Positions 6,476-14,395 of a stretch of DNA of 23,409 nucleotides are shown one piece after another. The notes beneath the pieces were generated by a model. That model did no database searches, had not been told where the DNA came from, and saw nothing but the letters and a program-made list of their open reading frames with translations. The stretch is from the IMG/VR virus record IMGVR_UViG_3300027580_000023, positions 1-23,409 of that record. One strand, written 5' to 3'. The first letter of the stretch is position 1. Each line of letters begins with the position of its first letter. The translations under genes and the position numbers were made by a program. The DNA is from a virus.

Positions 6476-7893
6476 CGGAACTGTATTTCACGAATGACAC
6501 GGTTGAGGTAGACCTTGGACTTGATTCTGTTGAGACGGATAGTGAAGGAAAGGTAGTAGACTTTTCTCTCGACAAGGAACGGATTGTCACGGTTGAAAAT
6601 GTTCCTTGGCGGGAGGGATTTGACACAGACAAGTTTTACAGTGCTGAGGCAACGGTGGCAAGACCTGTTAAGCAGACTTACCTCTATGACGGTGAGGAAA
6701 AAACGTTCCGAAAACCGGCGGAGGAACTTAGAAAGTCTGCGTGGAGTCTTGACAACAAACCGTTTACCACGGGACACCCTGAAACTCCAAGTGGACGGGT
6801 GCGTGGAAGACCTGATGTAGATGGTTTTTGGCGTGAACCGTCTTATGACAGTGATAAAGACGAGTTAAACGCCCAACTCTACATACCTGTGGACGACAGG
6901 GAAACCCTTGAGTACGTTGCAGAGAACGATAACGTTTCTGTCGGTTTCTCACACAGGATTAGACACGCACCCGACGACGAGGGTGTTGATGGACATCAGG
7001 TAGACCTGTACTATGACCACGTTGCGTCTGTCGAGGAAGGACGTTGTAGTGATGAAGATGGGTGTGGGATTGAATTGGATTCGGTGGTTAATGTCACCGA
7101 CAATGAGTATGGATACTCGATAACACCGTCTTATGGGGCATTTTCAAAGGATGCCGACGACGGCACAACAGGTATCTATTTCGACAACGACTACCGTGAC
7201 GAGGAAGGAACATATTATGCACTATCGCCCGAAGAGGGCAAGGGTCAACCCAAGTATCCTATTCGAGACTGTTCGGACGCTGAGGATGCTTGGAACTTGA
7301 GGAATCACGGTGACTACCTTCCGAGTACCGAGACACTTGAAAGGCGTATTAAACGCCGTGCGACTGACCTTGAGTGCGATAATATGCCGTGGGAAAACGA
7401 AAACGACAGTAAAAGTGATACTATGACTGACAACGATTGTGGTTGCGGCACACAGGACGGTGGAGTTGACGTAAGTGTCTCCTCCTTTAGTGTGGACGCA
7501 ATCCGTGAACGTAATGACGAGGTGCAGGAACTTTTCGAGGAGAAGCAGGAACTTGAGGAACAGGTTGATGAATATGAGGAGGAACTTGAGGAGTACGAGG
7601 GAGTTCAGGAAGAGATTGATACTCTTCGTGAGGAACTTGACGAGTACAAGAGTCAGGAACGTCAGGAGATTGTTGACAGTATAACTGACATTACCTCGAC
7701 GTGGGACGAGGATGAACTGACTGAACTGAGTGTTGACGAACTTGAGGAACGCCATGAACTTGCTAAGGATATAGCAAGTGAGAGTGGTACTGCTAACCCT
7801 GATGGTGGTTCTGATGGTGGGAAGACTGAAACAGACAGTTCGCCTGTCGGGACGACTGGTAAGACTGTTGACCCACGAGGTAACTTCTCCTAA
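6472..7893 (+). CDS. Prohead protease (DUF2213-like) fused to a scaffold-like coiled coil
   Basis: This 473-aa protein appears to have three parts. Residues 1-200 match the DUF2213/S78-type prohead protease. GHPE (101-104) is followed by NVSVGFS (154-160; S156 or S160 the likely nucleophile) and DHVASVEEGRCS (182-193; H183 the likely catalytic His). Residues 245-302 contain KYPIRD, then DAEDAWNLRNHG and a basic helix, a segment seen beside protease and capsid genes in other phages. Residues 343-398 are a strong Glu/Leu-rich coiled coil, and the tail is Gly/Ser/Asp-rich, as expected of a scaffold that shapes the prohead and is then digested. An internal ATG (7423) could start a scaffold-only product but has no good ribosome binding site. 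The start overlaps the portal stop. Confidence 0.85.
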   Translation: MTELYFTNDTVEVDLGLDSVETDSEGKVVDFSLDKERIVTVENVPWREGFDTDKFYSAEATVARPVKQTYLYDGEEKTFRKPAEELRKSAWSLDNKPFTTGHPETPSGRVRGRPDVDGFWREPSYDSDKDELNAQLYIPVDDRETLEYVAENDNVSVGFSHRIRHAPDDEGVDGHQVDLYYDHVASVEEGRCSDEDGCGIELDSVVNVTDNEYGYSITPSYGAFSKDADDGTTGIYFDNDYRDEEGTYYALSPEEGKGQPKYPIRDCSDAEDAWNLRNHGDYLPSTETLERRIKRRATDLECDNMPWENENDSKSDTMTDNDCGCGTQDGGVDVSVSSFSVDAIRERNDEVQELFEEKQELEEQVDEYEEELEEYEGVQEEIDTLREELDEYKSQERQEIVDSITDITSTWDEDELTELSVDELEERHELAKDIASESGTANPDGGSDGGKTETDSSPVGTTGKTVDPRGNFS

Positions 7894-7907
7894 AGGAGTG
7901 ATTTGAA

Positions 7908-8447
7908 ATGGCAAGGTTTATTTATTCGAGTGACCGACCGTACAGGAGTGGTATAGTTGCAGAAGACATTGATGTAGGCGAACTTGTTGGATACAACGGC
8001 AGTGGTAAGTTCATTGCCTTTGATGCCAATGACCACAGTGCCGAGGACTTTGAGGGAGTTGCAGATTTCCAACACACGTCGGAGGCGATTTCCGAGGATG
8101 ATGAAGACACTTCCTATGGTACGTTCCTTGCGTCGGAGGACGACAGGGCGAGTGCTGGTGGAAGTGCGGATGGAGACTCCATCAAGGTGAAGACGGTTCA
8201 GGATAATAGCACTGACCCTGCGCCCGACATTAGTGATGGTGACGTTGTTGGTGTAGTTGATTCGTCGGCGGTAAGTGGTTCTGGTGGAGAGTTTGAAGGT
8301 CGTCTTGTGGAAGAGGGTTATGCTGACAATGCACCCACGACCTTCAATCGTAGTAACGATAATTTCATACCGATAGGCACGGCAGACAGAGATTCTTCGT
8401 CCTCGTTTGATGATACTGTTCGTGTCGAAGTTAGGAAGGAACTATAA
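7908..8447 (+). CDS. Putative capsid decoration protein
   Basis: This 179-aa acidic protein, rich in Gly, Ser and Asp, is predicted to be mostly beta strand, with no membrane segment. The first part (SGIVAEDIDVGELVGYNGSG, then a GVAD turn) resembles the N-terminal beta arm of head-decoration and DUF2190-type proteins, which bind the outside of HK97-type capsids. A strong ribosome binding site GGAGTGAT (7895-7902) lies five bases before the ATG, as expected for a protein needed in hundreds of copies. Its place between protease and major capsid protein is the usual one for decoration proteins. The assignment rests on position and composition; no catalytic motif is visible. Confidence 0.65.
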   Translation: MARFIYSSDRPYRSGIVAEDIDVGELVGYNGSGKFIAFDANDHSAEDFEGVADFQHTSEAISEDDEDTSYGTFLASEDDRASAGGSADGDSIKVKTVQDNSTDPAPDISDGDVVGVVDSSAVSGSGGEFEGRLVEEGYADNAPTTFNRSNDNFIPIGTADRDSSSSFDDTVRVEVRKEL

Positions 8448-8451
8448 ATAG

Positions 8452-8562
8452 ATGGCAACGGTAAGTAGGGTTAATCAGGAGATGATGGAAAAGTCTGACG
8501 ACGACTCCATCAATACCTATGACGAAGAACACGATACTCTACGTGAACGTGCCAGTAACTAA
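8452..8562 (+). CDS. 36-aa mini-ORF repeating the N-terminus of the capsid protein
   Basis: The ORF begins ATG 8452 and ends TAA 8560-8562. Its first residues MATVSRVNQE match the start of the capsid protein (MPTVSRLNQE) at eight of ten positions, and the DNA is also similar (about 22 of 29 bases). After that the two diverge: the mini-ORF continues as a short, very acidic peptide ending RERASN. No strong ribosome binding site precedes it (GGAAGGA lies 14-20 bases before the ATG). Its stop overlaps the capsid gene's ribosome binding site AGGAGAT (8562-8568), so translating it could feed ribosomes to the capsid start. It may be the remnant of a partial tandem duplication or a small functional peptide. 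Confidence 0.6.
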   Translation: MATVSRVNQEMMEKSDDDSINTYDEEHDTLRERASN

Positions 8563-8574
8563 GGAGATATAATA

Positions 8575-9630
8575 ATGCCAACAGTAAGCCGACTTAATCA
8601 GGAAGACTTTCTTGAAGTTGCACAGCCCGACGAAAATATTTGGGACGAACCCGAAGGACGTGACAGGCGTGGACTCCGTTATGAGTTTACTAATGTCAAC
8701 ACCATAAGTTCTGGTGACAGGTACGTTACCAAGGGAGATGCACCGTTTGTCCACCCCGACAGTGACCTGCCGTTTGGTGACAGTGGGCTTGGTGAATCGA
8801 CTGGTAACGTTGACCTTGTTGTCGAAAAGGGTACTCCGAGGGAACTGTTCCGTACCACGCATGGATTTACCATAGACGAGGAGGATGAAGCGGTTGACGA
8901 GTCCCTTGTCACGGAAAACCGTGATGCGGTAATGCAACTGCTTGACCTTCAGGCAGATGCCCACTTCCTCAACGGCGTTGACGACGGTGCTTCCGGTAAC
9001 GAACTCCGTCAGGGTGTCCTTCAGTGGATGCACGACAACGCAGAAACAATTATAGATGCCGACAGTTACGACGTTGACACTGACCTTAATGGTGTTCCTG
9101 CCAACATAATCGCTACCGAGGCATACGCCGAGACGACTGGTGAGTATGTTGACAACCGTTGGAACGCCGCTATATCCAATCACAAGGTTTGGTCTGATTG
9201 GAACCAGATAGGTAACAACGACGGTAGTGGTCAGAGGACTCAGTGGGAGAGTCTTTCGAGTGAGGGTCAGGGAGTTGGTGTAGACCGTCAGGTTGGTCTA
9301 CCTGAATACATGAGTGTCCGTACAGCACCGTCGCTACCGGGCAACATACAGATTGATGTTGACTATCCTACCCGTAGCAACAGTAGTCCTTCGACGGCGG
9401 CAAGGGACTCTGACGACGATGTTATGTGGCTTCTACCCGACCACAACGGAGACTTCTTCCAACTCTACGAGATGCCTACGCCCATGACGAGGGACGTTCA
9501 GAAGGAAGGGTTCCGTCGTCGTGTCGAGTACCTTTGGAGGTACGGACACGTCTTTGACAACTCCTTCAAGGCGTCTTCGGGCGCGGGTAACGACATAATC
9601 AAGATAGAGAACGTTTCCGCACTCTTCTAA
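8575..9630 (+). CDS. Major capsid protein (HK97-fold)
   Basis: This 351-aa protein has the size and position of the major capsid protein. It follows the protease and decoration genes and precedes the head-tail connector genes. A strong ribosome binding site (AGGAGAT, 8562-8568) lies six bases before the ATG. The sequence is very acidic. It has an extended N-terminal arm, a segment rich in beta strands around residues 40-110 (E-loop region), and helices such as VTENRDAVMQLLDLQADAHFL around 105-135 that suit the spine helix of the fold. C-terminal residues KEGFRRRVEYLWRYGHV fit the P-domain end seen in related capsid proteins. Position and pattern are the main support. Confidence 0.85.
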   Translation: MPTVSRLNQEDFLEVAQPDENIWDEPEGRDRRGLRYEFTNVNTISSGDRYVTKGDAPFVHPDSDLPFGDSGLGESTGNVDLVVEKGTPRELFRTTHGFTIDEEDEAVDESLVTENRDAVMQLLDLQADAHFLNGVDDGASGNELRQGVLQWMHDNAETIIDADSYDVDTDLNGVPANIIATEAYAETTGEYVDNRWNAAISNHKVWSDWNQIGNNDGSGQRTQWESLSSEGQGVGVDRQVGLPEYMSVRTAPSLPGNIQIDVDYPTRSNSSPSTAARDSDDDVMWLLPDHNGDFFQLYEMPTPMTRDVQKEGFRRRVEYLWRYGHVFDNSFKASSGAGNDIIKIENVSALF

Positions 9631-9656
9631 ACAGTCTTGTAGGGTAGGTGAAGAGT

Positions 9657-9860
9657 ATGTCCAATGAATCCCGTGGAAAGTGGGAAGGTGCGACACAGGA
9701 ACGTGTGGAATCAAACGAAGAGTTACTGAATGACCACGAAGAAAGAATATCAACACTTGAGAAATACAAGCAAAGGATTATCGGTGCGTTGATAGTCCTT
9801 GCAGTGGTTTCCGGCACTGGTGCAGGAATCTCACAGATTATCAAGTTCTTTGGTGTATAA
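9657..9860 (+). CDS. Small coiled-coil and membrane protein (XhlA-like architecture)
   Basis: I chose ATG 9657 (67 aa) because GGTGA (9646-9650) is then placed as a ribosome binding site; a GTG at 9648 would add three residues. A charged helical region ESNEELLNDHEERISTLEKY is followed by one membrane span (IIGALIVLAVVSGTGAGISQ) and a short basic end. This layout (coiled coil, then C-terminal membrane anchor) is that of XhlA/haemolysin-type holin partners, where the helix lies in the cytoplasm. It could help in lysis or anchor assembly at the membrane. The position between capsid and connector genes is unusual for a lysis gene. The stop overlaps the next start (TAATG). Confidence 0.7.
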   Translation: MSNESRGKWEGATQERVESNEELLNDHEERISTLEKYKQRIIGALIVLAVVSGTGAGISQIIKFFGV

Positions 9861-10273
9861 TGCCAAGTTATCAAATCAAGGACGACATAGACCTAAAGGA
9901 TTCCGTTAGGGACTTAACCGGATACAGGGACAACCGTGATGAACTTCCTGAACCGGAACTTAACGGAATTATTGAGACGATGAAACTTCGTCTAAGTACC
10001 AAGTTTAGTGACACAAACTGGTACTCCGATGATGGATACTCCTTGGTTCTACTTGGCGCAACCTGTATCTACTGTAAGGCGCAGGTTGAAAACTACTCCG
10101 TGGATTCATACAGTATTGGAGACGAGTCTATCGAGGTAAGTAACGCGACACCGGAAGACTCCTCACAGTTTCAACTGTGGAAGGACATGGTTGTTGAGGG
10201 AACTAAAAACAGTAGTGTCCTTGAGTCGTCTTCGTCGTCGCGTATGCTAAACACTTCGGAGTACATAGGATAA
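9860..10273 (+). CDS. Head-tail adaptor (connector) protein
   Basis: This 137-aa protein is the first gene after the capsid cluster. It has the helical pattern of gp6/gp15-type adaptors that dock below the portal: a short N-terminal strand, then LPEPELNGIIETMKLRL and GYSLVLLGATCIYCKAQ, the paired helices common in this group. The C-terminal third is Ser-rich and probably flexible (SSVLESSSSSRM). It starts inside the stop of the preceding gene (TAATG) and ends in the same way. The call follows from gene order plus the helix pattern; a more distant neck protein is possible. Confidence 0.65.
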   Translation: MPSYQIKDDIDLKDSVRDLTGYRDNRDELPEPELNGIIETMKLRLSTKFSDTNWYSDDGYSLVLLGATCIYCKAQVENYSVDSYSIGDESIEVSNATPEDSSQFQLWKDMVVEGTKNSSVLESSSSSRMLNTSEYIG

Positions 10274-10638
10274 TGAAACGTGGACGCCTGCCAACTGGTT
10301 CCATGAGGATGGTTATACGTAACCACCTTGAAACATACCAGATTTACACGCCTGAAACACAGCGTGATGGAATTGGACAGGCGAACGCAACCTACTCCGA
10401 GGGACACATAGAGGATGTTTGGTTGTTTAATCCGTCTACAACCACGACACAAATTGACTTTGGTGAACAGTCTGAGGCGGAACTTATGGGGATTGCGTTG
10501 CCGGATGCAGAAATCTCTAAAGACCACCGTATAGAGTACGGTGATTGGACGTATGAGGTTTCGTCCCCACCGGAGGTTCGTGGTAGTCGTGAACGAAACG
10601 AGTTTCTAACCTTCGAGTTAGAGAGGGTTCAGGACTAA
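10273..10638 (+). CDS. Head closure (head-tail joining) protein
   Basis: This 121-aa beta-rich protein follows the adaptor, as in most tailed viruses. The second half has the usual form of the head-tail joining family: a strand with D-H-R-I-E-Y-G-D, then WTYEVSSPPEVRG and a closing FLTFELERVQD. In SPP1 and HK97 relatives this protein plugs the portal channel until DNA release. The N-terminus is basic (KRGRLPTGSMRMVIR), which is rare in this set and suits contact with DNA or the portal. Start and stop both overlap neighbouring genes (TAATG). Confidence 0.7.
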   Translation: MKRGRLPTGSMRMVIRNHLETYQIYTPETQRDGIGQANATYSEGHIEDVWLFNPSTTTTQIDFGEQSEAELMGIALPDAEISKDHRIEYGDWTYEVSSPPEVRGSRERNEFLTFELERVQD

Positions 10639-11189
10639 TGCCAAACAGTACAGCAGAGTTTCGTAGACGACTCCGTGACCTTAGAGACGACTTACCACCC
10701 AATCTCGATGAAGGTATCCATGATGTCATGGAACAGGGTGTGTTCGAGATGCGACAACTTCTTCTATCACGGGGTTCTATATGGACAGGAAGACTCTACG
10801 ACTCTATAAGGACACACAGGGGCAGAACCACTCGCACTGGTAGCAAGAAGATAACACGACATAACCTCATTGCAGGTGGTCGTGAATACGGTGCTGAACA
10901 CGCACCGATAGTTGAGTTTGGTTCCGGTGTCAAAAGCACTGCTTCGACGCCAACGTTTTCGTTTGAATCGCCTGATAATCCACCTGTGCAGAAGATAAAG
11001 GCGTGGTTGGAGGCGCAACCATCTGTTGTTACGCCCGCACCCAACGCACTTGTCTTTAGCGTTGTACGTTCCATAGAACGGTTTGGAACGGAGTCACAAC
11101 CCTTCTTCCGCCCAATTGCGAGGAAGGTTATGTCAAATGCAAGAGACCGTGCAGAGAGTGAACTTGAAGAGGAGATAGAAAACTTCTAA
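10638..11189 (+). CDS. HK97 gp10-like tail completion protein
   Basis: This 183-aa protein carries the hallmarks of the gp10-like family. An N-terminal helix region is followed by TGRLYDSI (50-57), then EHAPIVEFGSG (87-97) and a C-terminal QPFFRPIARKV near residue 160, corresponding to the 'P-F-x-x-P' signature. A segment at about 100-140 with KIKAWLEAQ is an extra helix. These proteins join the finished tail to the head or seal the end of the tail tube. Both ends overlap neighbours by TAATG, so it belongs to a translationally coupled neck-gene set. Confidence 0.85.
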   Translation: MPNSTAEFRRRLRDLRDDLPPNLDEGIHDVMEQGVFEMRQLLLSRGSIWTGRLYDSIRTHRGRTTRTGSKKITRHNLIAGGREYGAEHAPIVEFGSGVKSTASTPTFSFESPDNPPVQKIKAWLEAQPSVVTPAPNALVFSVVRSIERFGTESQPFFRPIARKVMSNARDRAESELEEEIENF

Positions 11190-11740
11190 TGGTACTTAAG
11201 AACAAACTTACGGAACTCGTTCTGAATGAGGTACAAACCTCTATCTCCGGCAACGAAAACATCTCTTCGGATGAAGTTTATCTTCAGGGTGAGGAGATTG
11301 ACGTTGCACGTCCACGAATAGTCTATGATACCTTTGGCGAGAAAATGGACTACAACGACGGAAGTAATGGTGTGTGGGCGTATGCCAAGGACGACCAAGG
11401 CAATAAAATTGCTGAGGTTGACAGGGAGTACATCACTCTAACGTTTGACTTTCAGATTCTTTCTACCGACCAGAATATATGTGATTCCATCTACGAGGAC
11501 GTTCGTCAACGATTTTTGCAGTACGAGAGACGGTTGCGAGAACCAGAGGACATTCATTCTGAGGTTGAACACGTCTACGTCAGTGTAGACAGTCGTGACC
11601 CAAATTATGGTCTTGAACCGACGCAAAGGTTTTCAAGGTGTCCTGTGGATGTAGAGTTTTACAGGAAGGTTACGTTGGACGGAGAACCTATTGAAAAGGT
11701 TTTCCACGAGATAGAAAACATAAACTACGAAACGACATAA
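11189..11740 (+). CDS. Probable tail terminator protein
   Basis: This 183-aa protein lies between the gp10-like protein and the sheath, where the tail terminator normally sits. The fold pattern is alpha/beta: an N-terminal helix (LTELVLNEVQTSI), strands around YITLTFDFQILS, a helix (DQNICDSIYEDVRQRFLQYE), and late strands with CPVDVEFYRKV. This agrees with gpU-like terminators, which cap the tail tube and contact the neck. I see no direct signature motif, so the call depends on order and secondary-structure pattern. The ATG overlaps the upstream stop. Confidence 0.6.
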   Translation: MVLKNKLTELVLNEVQTSISGNENISSDEVYLQGEEIDVARPRIVYDTFGEKMDYNDGSNGVWAYAKDDQGNKIAEVDREYITLTFDFQILSTDQNICDSIYEDVRQRFLQYERRLREPEDIHSEVEHVYVSVDSRDPNYGLEPTQRFSRCPVDVEFYRKVTLDGEPIEKVFHEIENINYETT

Positions 11741-11755
11741 GAAAGGTGATACAAA

Positions 11756-13087
11756 ATGCCAACATATGGTAGTACAACCGAAATTCCAACCACTGAGGTT
11801 ACTGTCGAATCCGGTAGTACGGTTTCGATTAGCCTTGGTTTCAATGCGACTGTTGGATTAGTAGGTTCGTATGACGATGATAACGGTTCTGCGACCGCCG
11901 GAGAGGTTGTTCAGGTATCCTCGACGCGGGACGCACGAGACAAGTTTGGTGCAGACAGTGAACTGCACCGTGCGGTTGAACAGGCGTATGCGAACGGCGC
12001 GGTAACAGTCTATGCTGTTGCCCTACCAGTTACCGAAACCACGGAAAGTGTTTCGGGTTCGTCTGGTACGCTTACTAACGTGCCTCTGTTTGACCCAAGG
12101 GTTACTACGCACGAAATAACTGTACAGGACACGACAGACGCCTCAAGTGAGACGGTTGTCGTTAACTACTCTGACAGTCTTAGTGCGGCAAATTCAGGTG
12201 AGTTTGTTGTTAATCCCCTGACAGGTGACTACAACGACGATGGTGATGGAAACGACTACGACATAACATACGAGTACACCACGTCAACAGAATATTCTGA
12301 CGCGGTTACGAACATCGCTGACGAGAATCTCAGGTATCTCGCACTACTTACGGAGGTTGAGTCACGTATCAACGAGGGTGTTACCGAGGCAGAAACCCGT
12401 GACGACGACTTTAACTTCTTCCGTGTAATCGGTGGTGTGACTCCTGAGACTGACCCCGATAACTACGATAACAACATAGATAGCCAACGTTGTGCGCTTG
12501 TTGCGCCGCCAAGGGCATACGACGAAGATAACGAATCTGGTGAGGTACGCACGGTTGCTACCTACGCCGGTAAACTCACTGGTAAACCCCTTGGTGACTC
12601 TACAACGTTCGAGACACTCGACAATCTTGTTGACCTGAATCAGAAGTTTGCCAATTCAGAGATAGAGAAGTGGCTAAACGCAGGAGACAATCAGAACTTC
12701 ACACAGGTTACTCCGCTTAAGCAGGATACTGGTATAAAGGTTATCAAAGACCATACAACGTCTTCGGACGCCAAGTTCAACCGTATCTTTGCCACGGAGA
12801 TTGTTGACGAGGCGACAGAGGGTAGTCACCAGATAAGTGAGAACTACATTGGTGAACTGAATAGTCCTGCAAACCGTAGGGTTCTTGAAGACCAACACGT
12901 AACCCTCTACAACAGTTTCATTGATAACATTCCACCCCTGCTTGACGACTTTGATGTTGCCGTGTCGGAAAATGACACCAACGTTAACGCTGTTGACGTG
13001 GAGATTGGGCTTGATGTTGTCAATGTCATTGATAAGGTTAACGTGAACATAACCGTTGGTGACATAATCACCAATGAACAGGGTTAG
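11756..13087 (+). CDS. Contractile tail sheath protein
   Basis: This 443-aa protein shows the sheath pattern. Residues 29-37 (FNATVGLVG) and 50-88, with VVQVSSTRDARDKFG, then ELHRAVEQAYANGAVTVYAV, match the start of sheath proteins: a strand, a 'v-t-s-x-x-d-a-x-x-x-F-G' stretch, then a helix and 'n-G-a-x-x-v-y-a-v'. The C-terminus ends with a strand pair around VEIGLDVVNVIDKVNVNI, as needed to interlock sheath subunits. A good ribosome binding site, GGTGAT (11746-11751), precedes the ATG. The presence of a sheath directly implies a myovirus-type contractile tail. A region at about 90-170 is an acidic insertion domain likely exposed on the outside. Confidence 0.93.
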   Translation: MPTYGSTTEIPTTEVTVESGSTVSISLGFNATVGLVGSYDDDNGSATAGEVVQVSSTRDARDKFGADSELHRAVEQAYANGAVTVYAVALPVTETTESVSGSSGTLTNVPLFDPRVTTHEITVQDTTDASSETVVVNYSDSLSAANSGEFVVNPLTGDYNDDGDGNDYDITYEYTTSTEYSDAVTNIADENLRYLALLTEVESRINEGVTEAETRDDDFNFFRVIGGVTPETDPDNYDNNIDSQRCALVAPPRAYDEDNESGEVRTVATYAGKLTGKPLGDSTTFETLDNLVDLNQKFANSEIEKWLNAGDNQNFTQVTPLKQDTGIKVIKDHTTSSDAKFNRIFATEIVDEATEGSHQISENYIGELNSPANRRVLEDQHVTLYNSFIDNIPPLLDDFDVAVSENDTNVNAVDVEIGLDVVNVIDKVNVNITVGDIITNEQG

Positions 13088-13094
13088 ATAGACA

Positions 13095-13505
13095 ATGGTT
13101 AAGGAAATAACAAACGCAAACGACGTAGAACTTGACATTGCAGGAGTTGCGAAGGTTCCTGTAACGAGTTTCTCAATCTCGCGTGAAGAGGACTCGGAGG
13201 AGATTCATGGTGCTTCACAGGCGGAACCCCGTGGATTCACGAGGGGTAACATAACCTACTCCGTGTCTGTGGAACTTGAGGGTGAGGTTGTTGAGGTAAT
13301 GGATAACGTTGTCGAGGATACACGTAAGGGTCGTTCTGCCGAGGTTGAGGTTGTTGCCACGGGCGACCACTACAAGTGGTTGGTTGAGGGCGTTATCTTC
13401 AACAATGAAGAGTTTACCGCTGACGACGGCGATGTTGTTGAATACTCCGCAGAAGGGTTTGCTGTATCGGTTACGCGCACCCGTCTAAACGGAACAGACC
13501 TGTAA
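13095..13505 (+). CDS. Tail tube protein
   Basis: This 136-aa beta-rich protein follows the sheath directly, the standard order for contractile tails. Early residues IAGVAKVPVTSFSIS and RGNITYSVSVELEGEVVEVMDNVVED fit the tube protein fold, with two beta sheets that form a ring lining the channel. The C-terminal strands (SAEGFAVSVTRTRL) complete it. The length is close to that of XkdM/Mu-type tube proteins. No strong ribosome binding site is visible before ATG 13095, although the sheath stop is only a few bases away, so coupling is likely. Confidence 0.85.
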   Translation: MVKEITNANDVELDIAGVAKVPVTSFSISREEDSEEIHGASQAEPRGFTRGNITYSVSVELEGEVVEVMDNVVEDTRKGRSAEVEVVATGDHYKWLVEGVIFNNEEFTADDGDVVEYSAEGFAVSVTRTRLNGTDL

Positions 13506-13531
13506 AATAACTAAACAAACCTGCACACACT

Positions 13532-14143
13532 ATGAAGAAACCAGACTATTTCCGTTCAAGAGAGAAACTTGTAAAAGGCAACGAGTGGCGTGGTGAGATA
13601 ACTGTCACGATAGATGACGAGGACTATCAGTGGACTGTCAGACAACTTGAGGACGACGAGTATTACGACGTTATTGCTGACATTGACAGAAAGGGTCTTC
13701 GACAGTTTCGTGAAGAGGTTGACCAAGATAGACTTGACAGATATAGGGAACTTCGGGACAAGAAAAACGACCTTGAGGAAGACGAGGAACTTTCTGACGA
13801 GGAACAGGAGGAACTTGAGGAACTCCGTGACGAGTTTGAGGACATGAGTATCCTCGACAGGATTGACAAGAGAACCTTCAACGCCGTTCGTCGCGCCGGA
13901 CGATATGGTGTTGTACCGTCCGAGGAGGATGTTAACTACGTGATGAATGAACTTACCAAGAAGGAGATTGGTGAGATGTTTGGTGTCACGATAGAAGGCG
14001 CACTAACGCCTGACGATGTTTATGACATCTTGAAGGAAGATATGAAGGAGAGACTTAAAAGTTCCACCGACTTTGTTTCGTTCGAGGTTGGTCTACAGGT
14101 TCTTAACTCAACAATGGAAGTTGAGGAAGACGAGGGAAATTAG
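13532..14143 (+). CDS. Tail assembly chaperone, short form
   Basis: This 203-aa protein lies between tube and tape measure, the place of the lambda G/GT-type chaperones. After a beta-rich start (RGEITVTIDDEDYQWTVRQL) there is a long, charged Glu/Arg coiled-coil segment (about 60-115), then a helical domain with TKKEIGEMFGVTIEGALTPDD. The stop TAG (14141-14143) follows directly on the heptamer GGGAAAT (14134-14140), so part of the ribosomes should shift and make a longer protein through 14394. The short form is expected to coat the tape measure during tail assembly. No Shine-Dalgarno sequence is seen before ATG 13532. The identification relies mainly on the frameshift arrangement and gene order. 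Confidence 0.8.
   Translation: MKKPDYFRSREKLVKGNEWRGEITVTIDDEDYQWTVRQLEDDEYYDVIADIDRKGLRQFREEVDQDRLDRYRELRDKKNDLEEDEELSDEEQEELEELRDEFEDMSILDRIDKRTFNAVRRAGRYGVVPSEEDVNYVMNELTKKEIGEMFGVTIEGALTPDDVYDILKEDMKERLKSSTDFVSFEVGLQVLNSTMEVEEDEGN
14134..14140 (+). promoter_or_regulatory. Programmed -1 frameshift slippery site (GGGAAAT)
   Basis: In the short-form frame the codons read GAG-GGA-AAT-TAG, giving the canonical X-XXY-YYZ heptamer G-GGA-AAT just before the stop. It differs from lambda's GGGAAAG by one base. A Shine-Dalgarno-like GAGG (14123-14126) lies seven bases upstream, and a small stem GACTT/GAGTC (14146-14150 with 14155-14159, one G-T pair) follows six bases downstream. Both kinds of signal are known to stimulate -1 shifting in bacteria. 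Confidence 0.85.
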
Positions 14144-14394
14144 AGGACTTCGCAGAGTCACAACACGGCAAGGAGATATATCACCTTCAGGATAATGGTA
14201 TAACACTCGCTGAGGAACAGTCTTCTCTTACTCCGTTTCAACGTATTGTCTACTTCGCCGCAAAGTCATATTGGACGGAACAGGAACGTGAACAGGCAGA
14301 ATCAGGTAACTCTGGTGTTCACGGTGCAAACAAACCAACTGGTTACGGGTCTACGAGAGAAGTAACCGAAGAAGCAAACTGGACAAGGAACTAA
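14140..14394 (+). CDS. Tail assembly chaperone, -1 frameshift extension
   Basis: This reading frame (-1 relative to the short form) is open from the slip site for 84 codons to TAA 14392-14394. It has no start codon of its own near the slip site. It encodes LEDFAESQHGKEIYHLQ, then LTPFQRIVYFAAKSYWTEQE and a Gly/Asn/Thr-rich end. It looks like a real helical domain and fills the gap of about 250 bases between chaperone and tape measure exactly. The shifted product would be about 287 aa in all. In lambda the comparable T domain binds the tube protein and brings it to the tape measure. The tape measure ATG starts two bases after this stop. Confidence 0.85.
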   Translation, partial: LEDFAESQHGKEIYHLQDNGITLAEEQSSLTPFQRIVYFAAKSYWTEQEREQAESGNSGVHGANKPTGYGSTREVTEEANWTRN

Positions 14395-14395
14395 A

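Noticed and set aside
7540-7670. Repeated GAGGAACTTGAGG-type DNA motifs
   Set aside because: They reflect Glu-Glu-Leu codons of coiled coils here and near 13770-13840 and are not regulatory repeats.
7423-7893. Separate internal start for a scaffold-only protein at ATG 7423
   Set aside because: No ribosome binding site precedes it, only AAAAGTGATACT. It is kept as a possibility in the fused gene's entry rather than as a separate feature.
7222-7914. A 230-codon minus-strand frame opposite the scaffold part of the protease gene
   Set aside because: It mirrors the Glu-rich coiled coil (reverse of GAG/GAA gives Leu/Phe-rich text) and has no independent support.
9648-9860. GTG at 9648 as start of the small coiled-coil membrane protein
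   Set aside because: With ATG 9657 the GGTGA sequence is available as ribosome site at good spacing; starting at GTG would use up that site.
14170-14187. Near-palindrome AAGGAGATATATCACCTT after the frameshift site
   Set aside because: As RNA it gives only a 4-bp stem with a large loop, and it lies 30 bases from the slip site, so I do not claim it as the stimulatory structure. It also resembles a ribosome site, but no start codon follows in the -1 frame.
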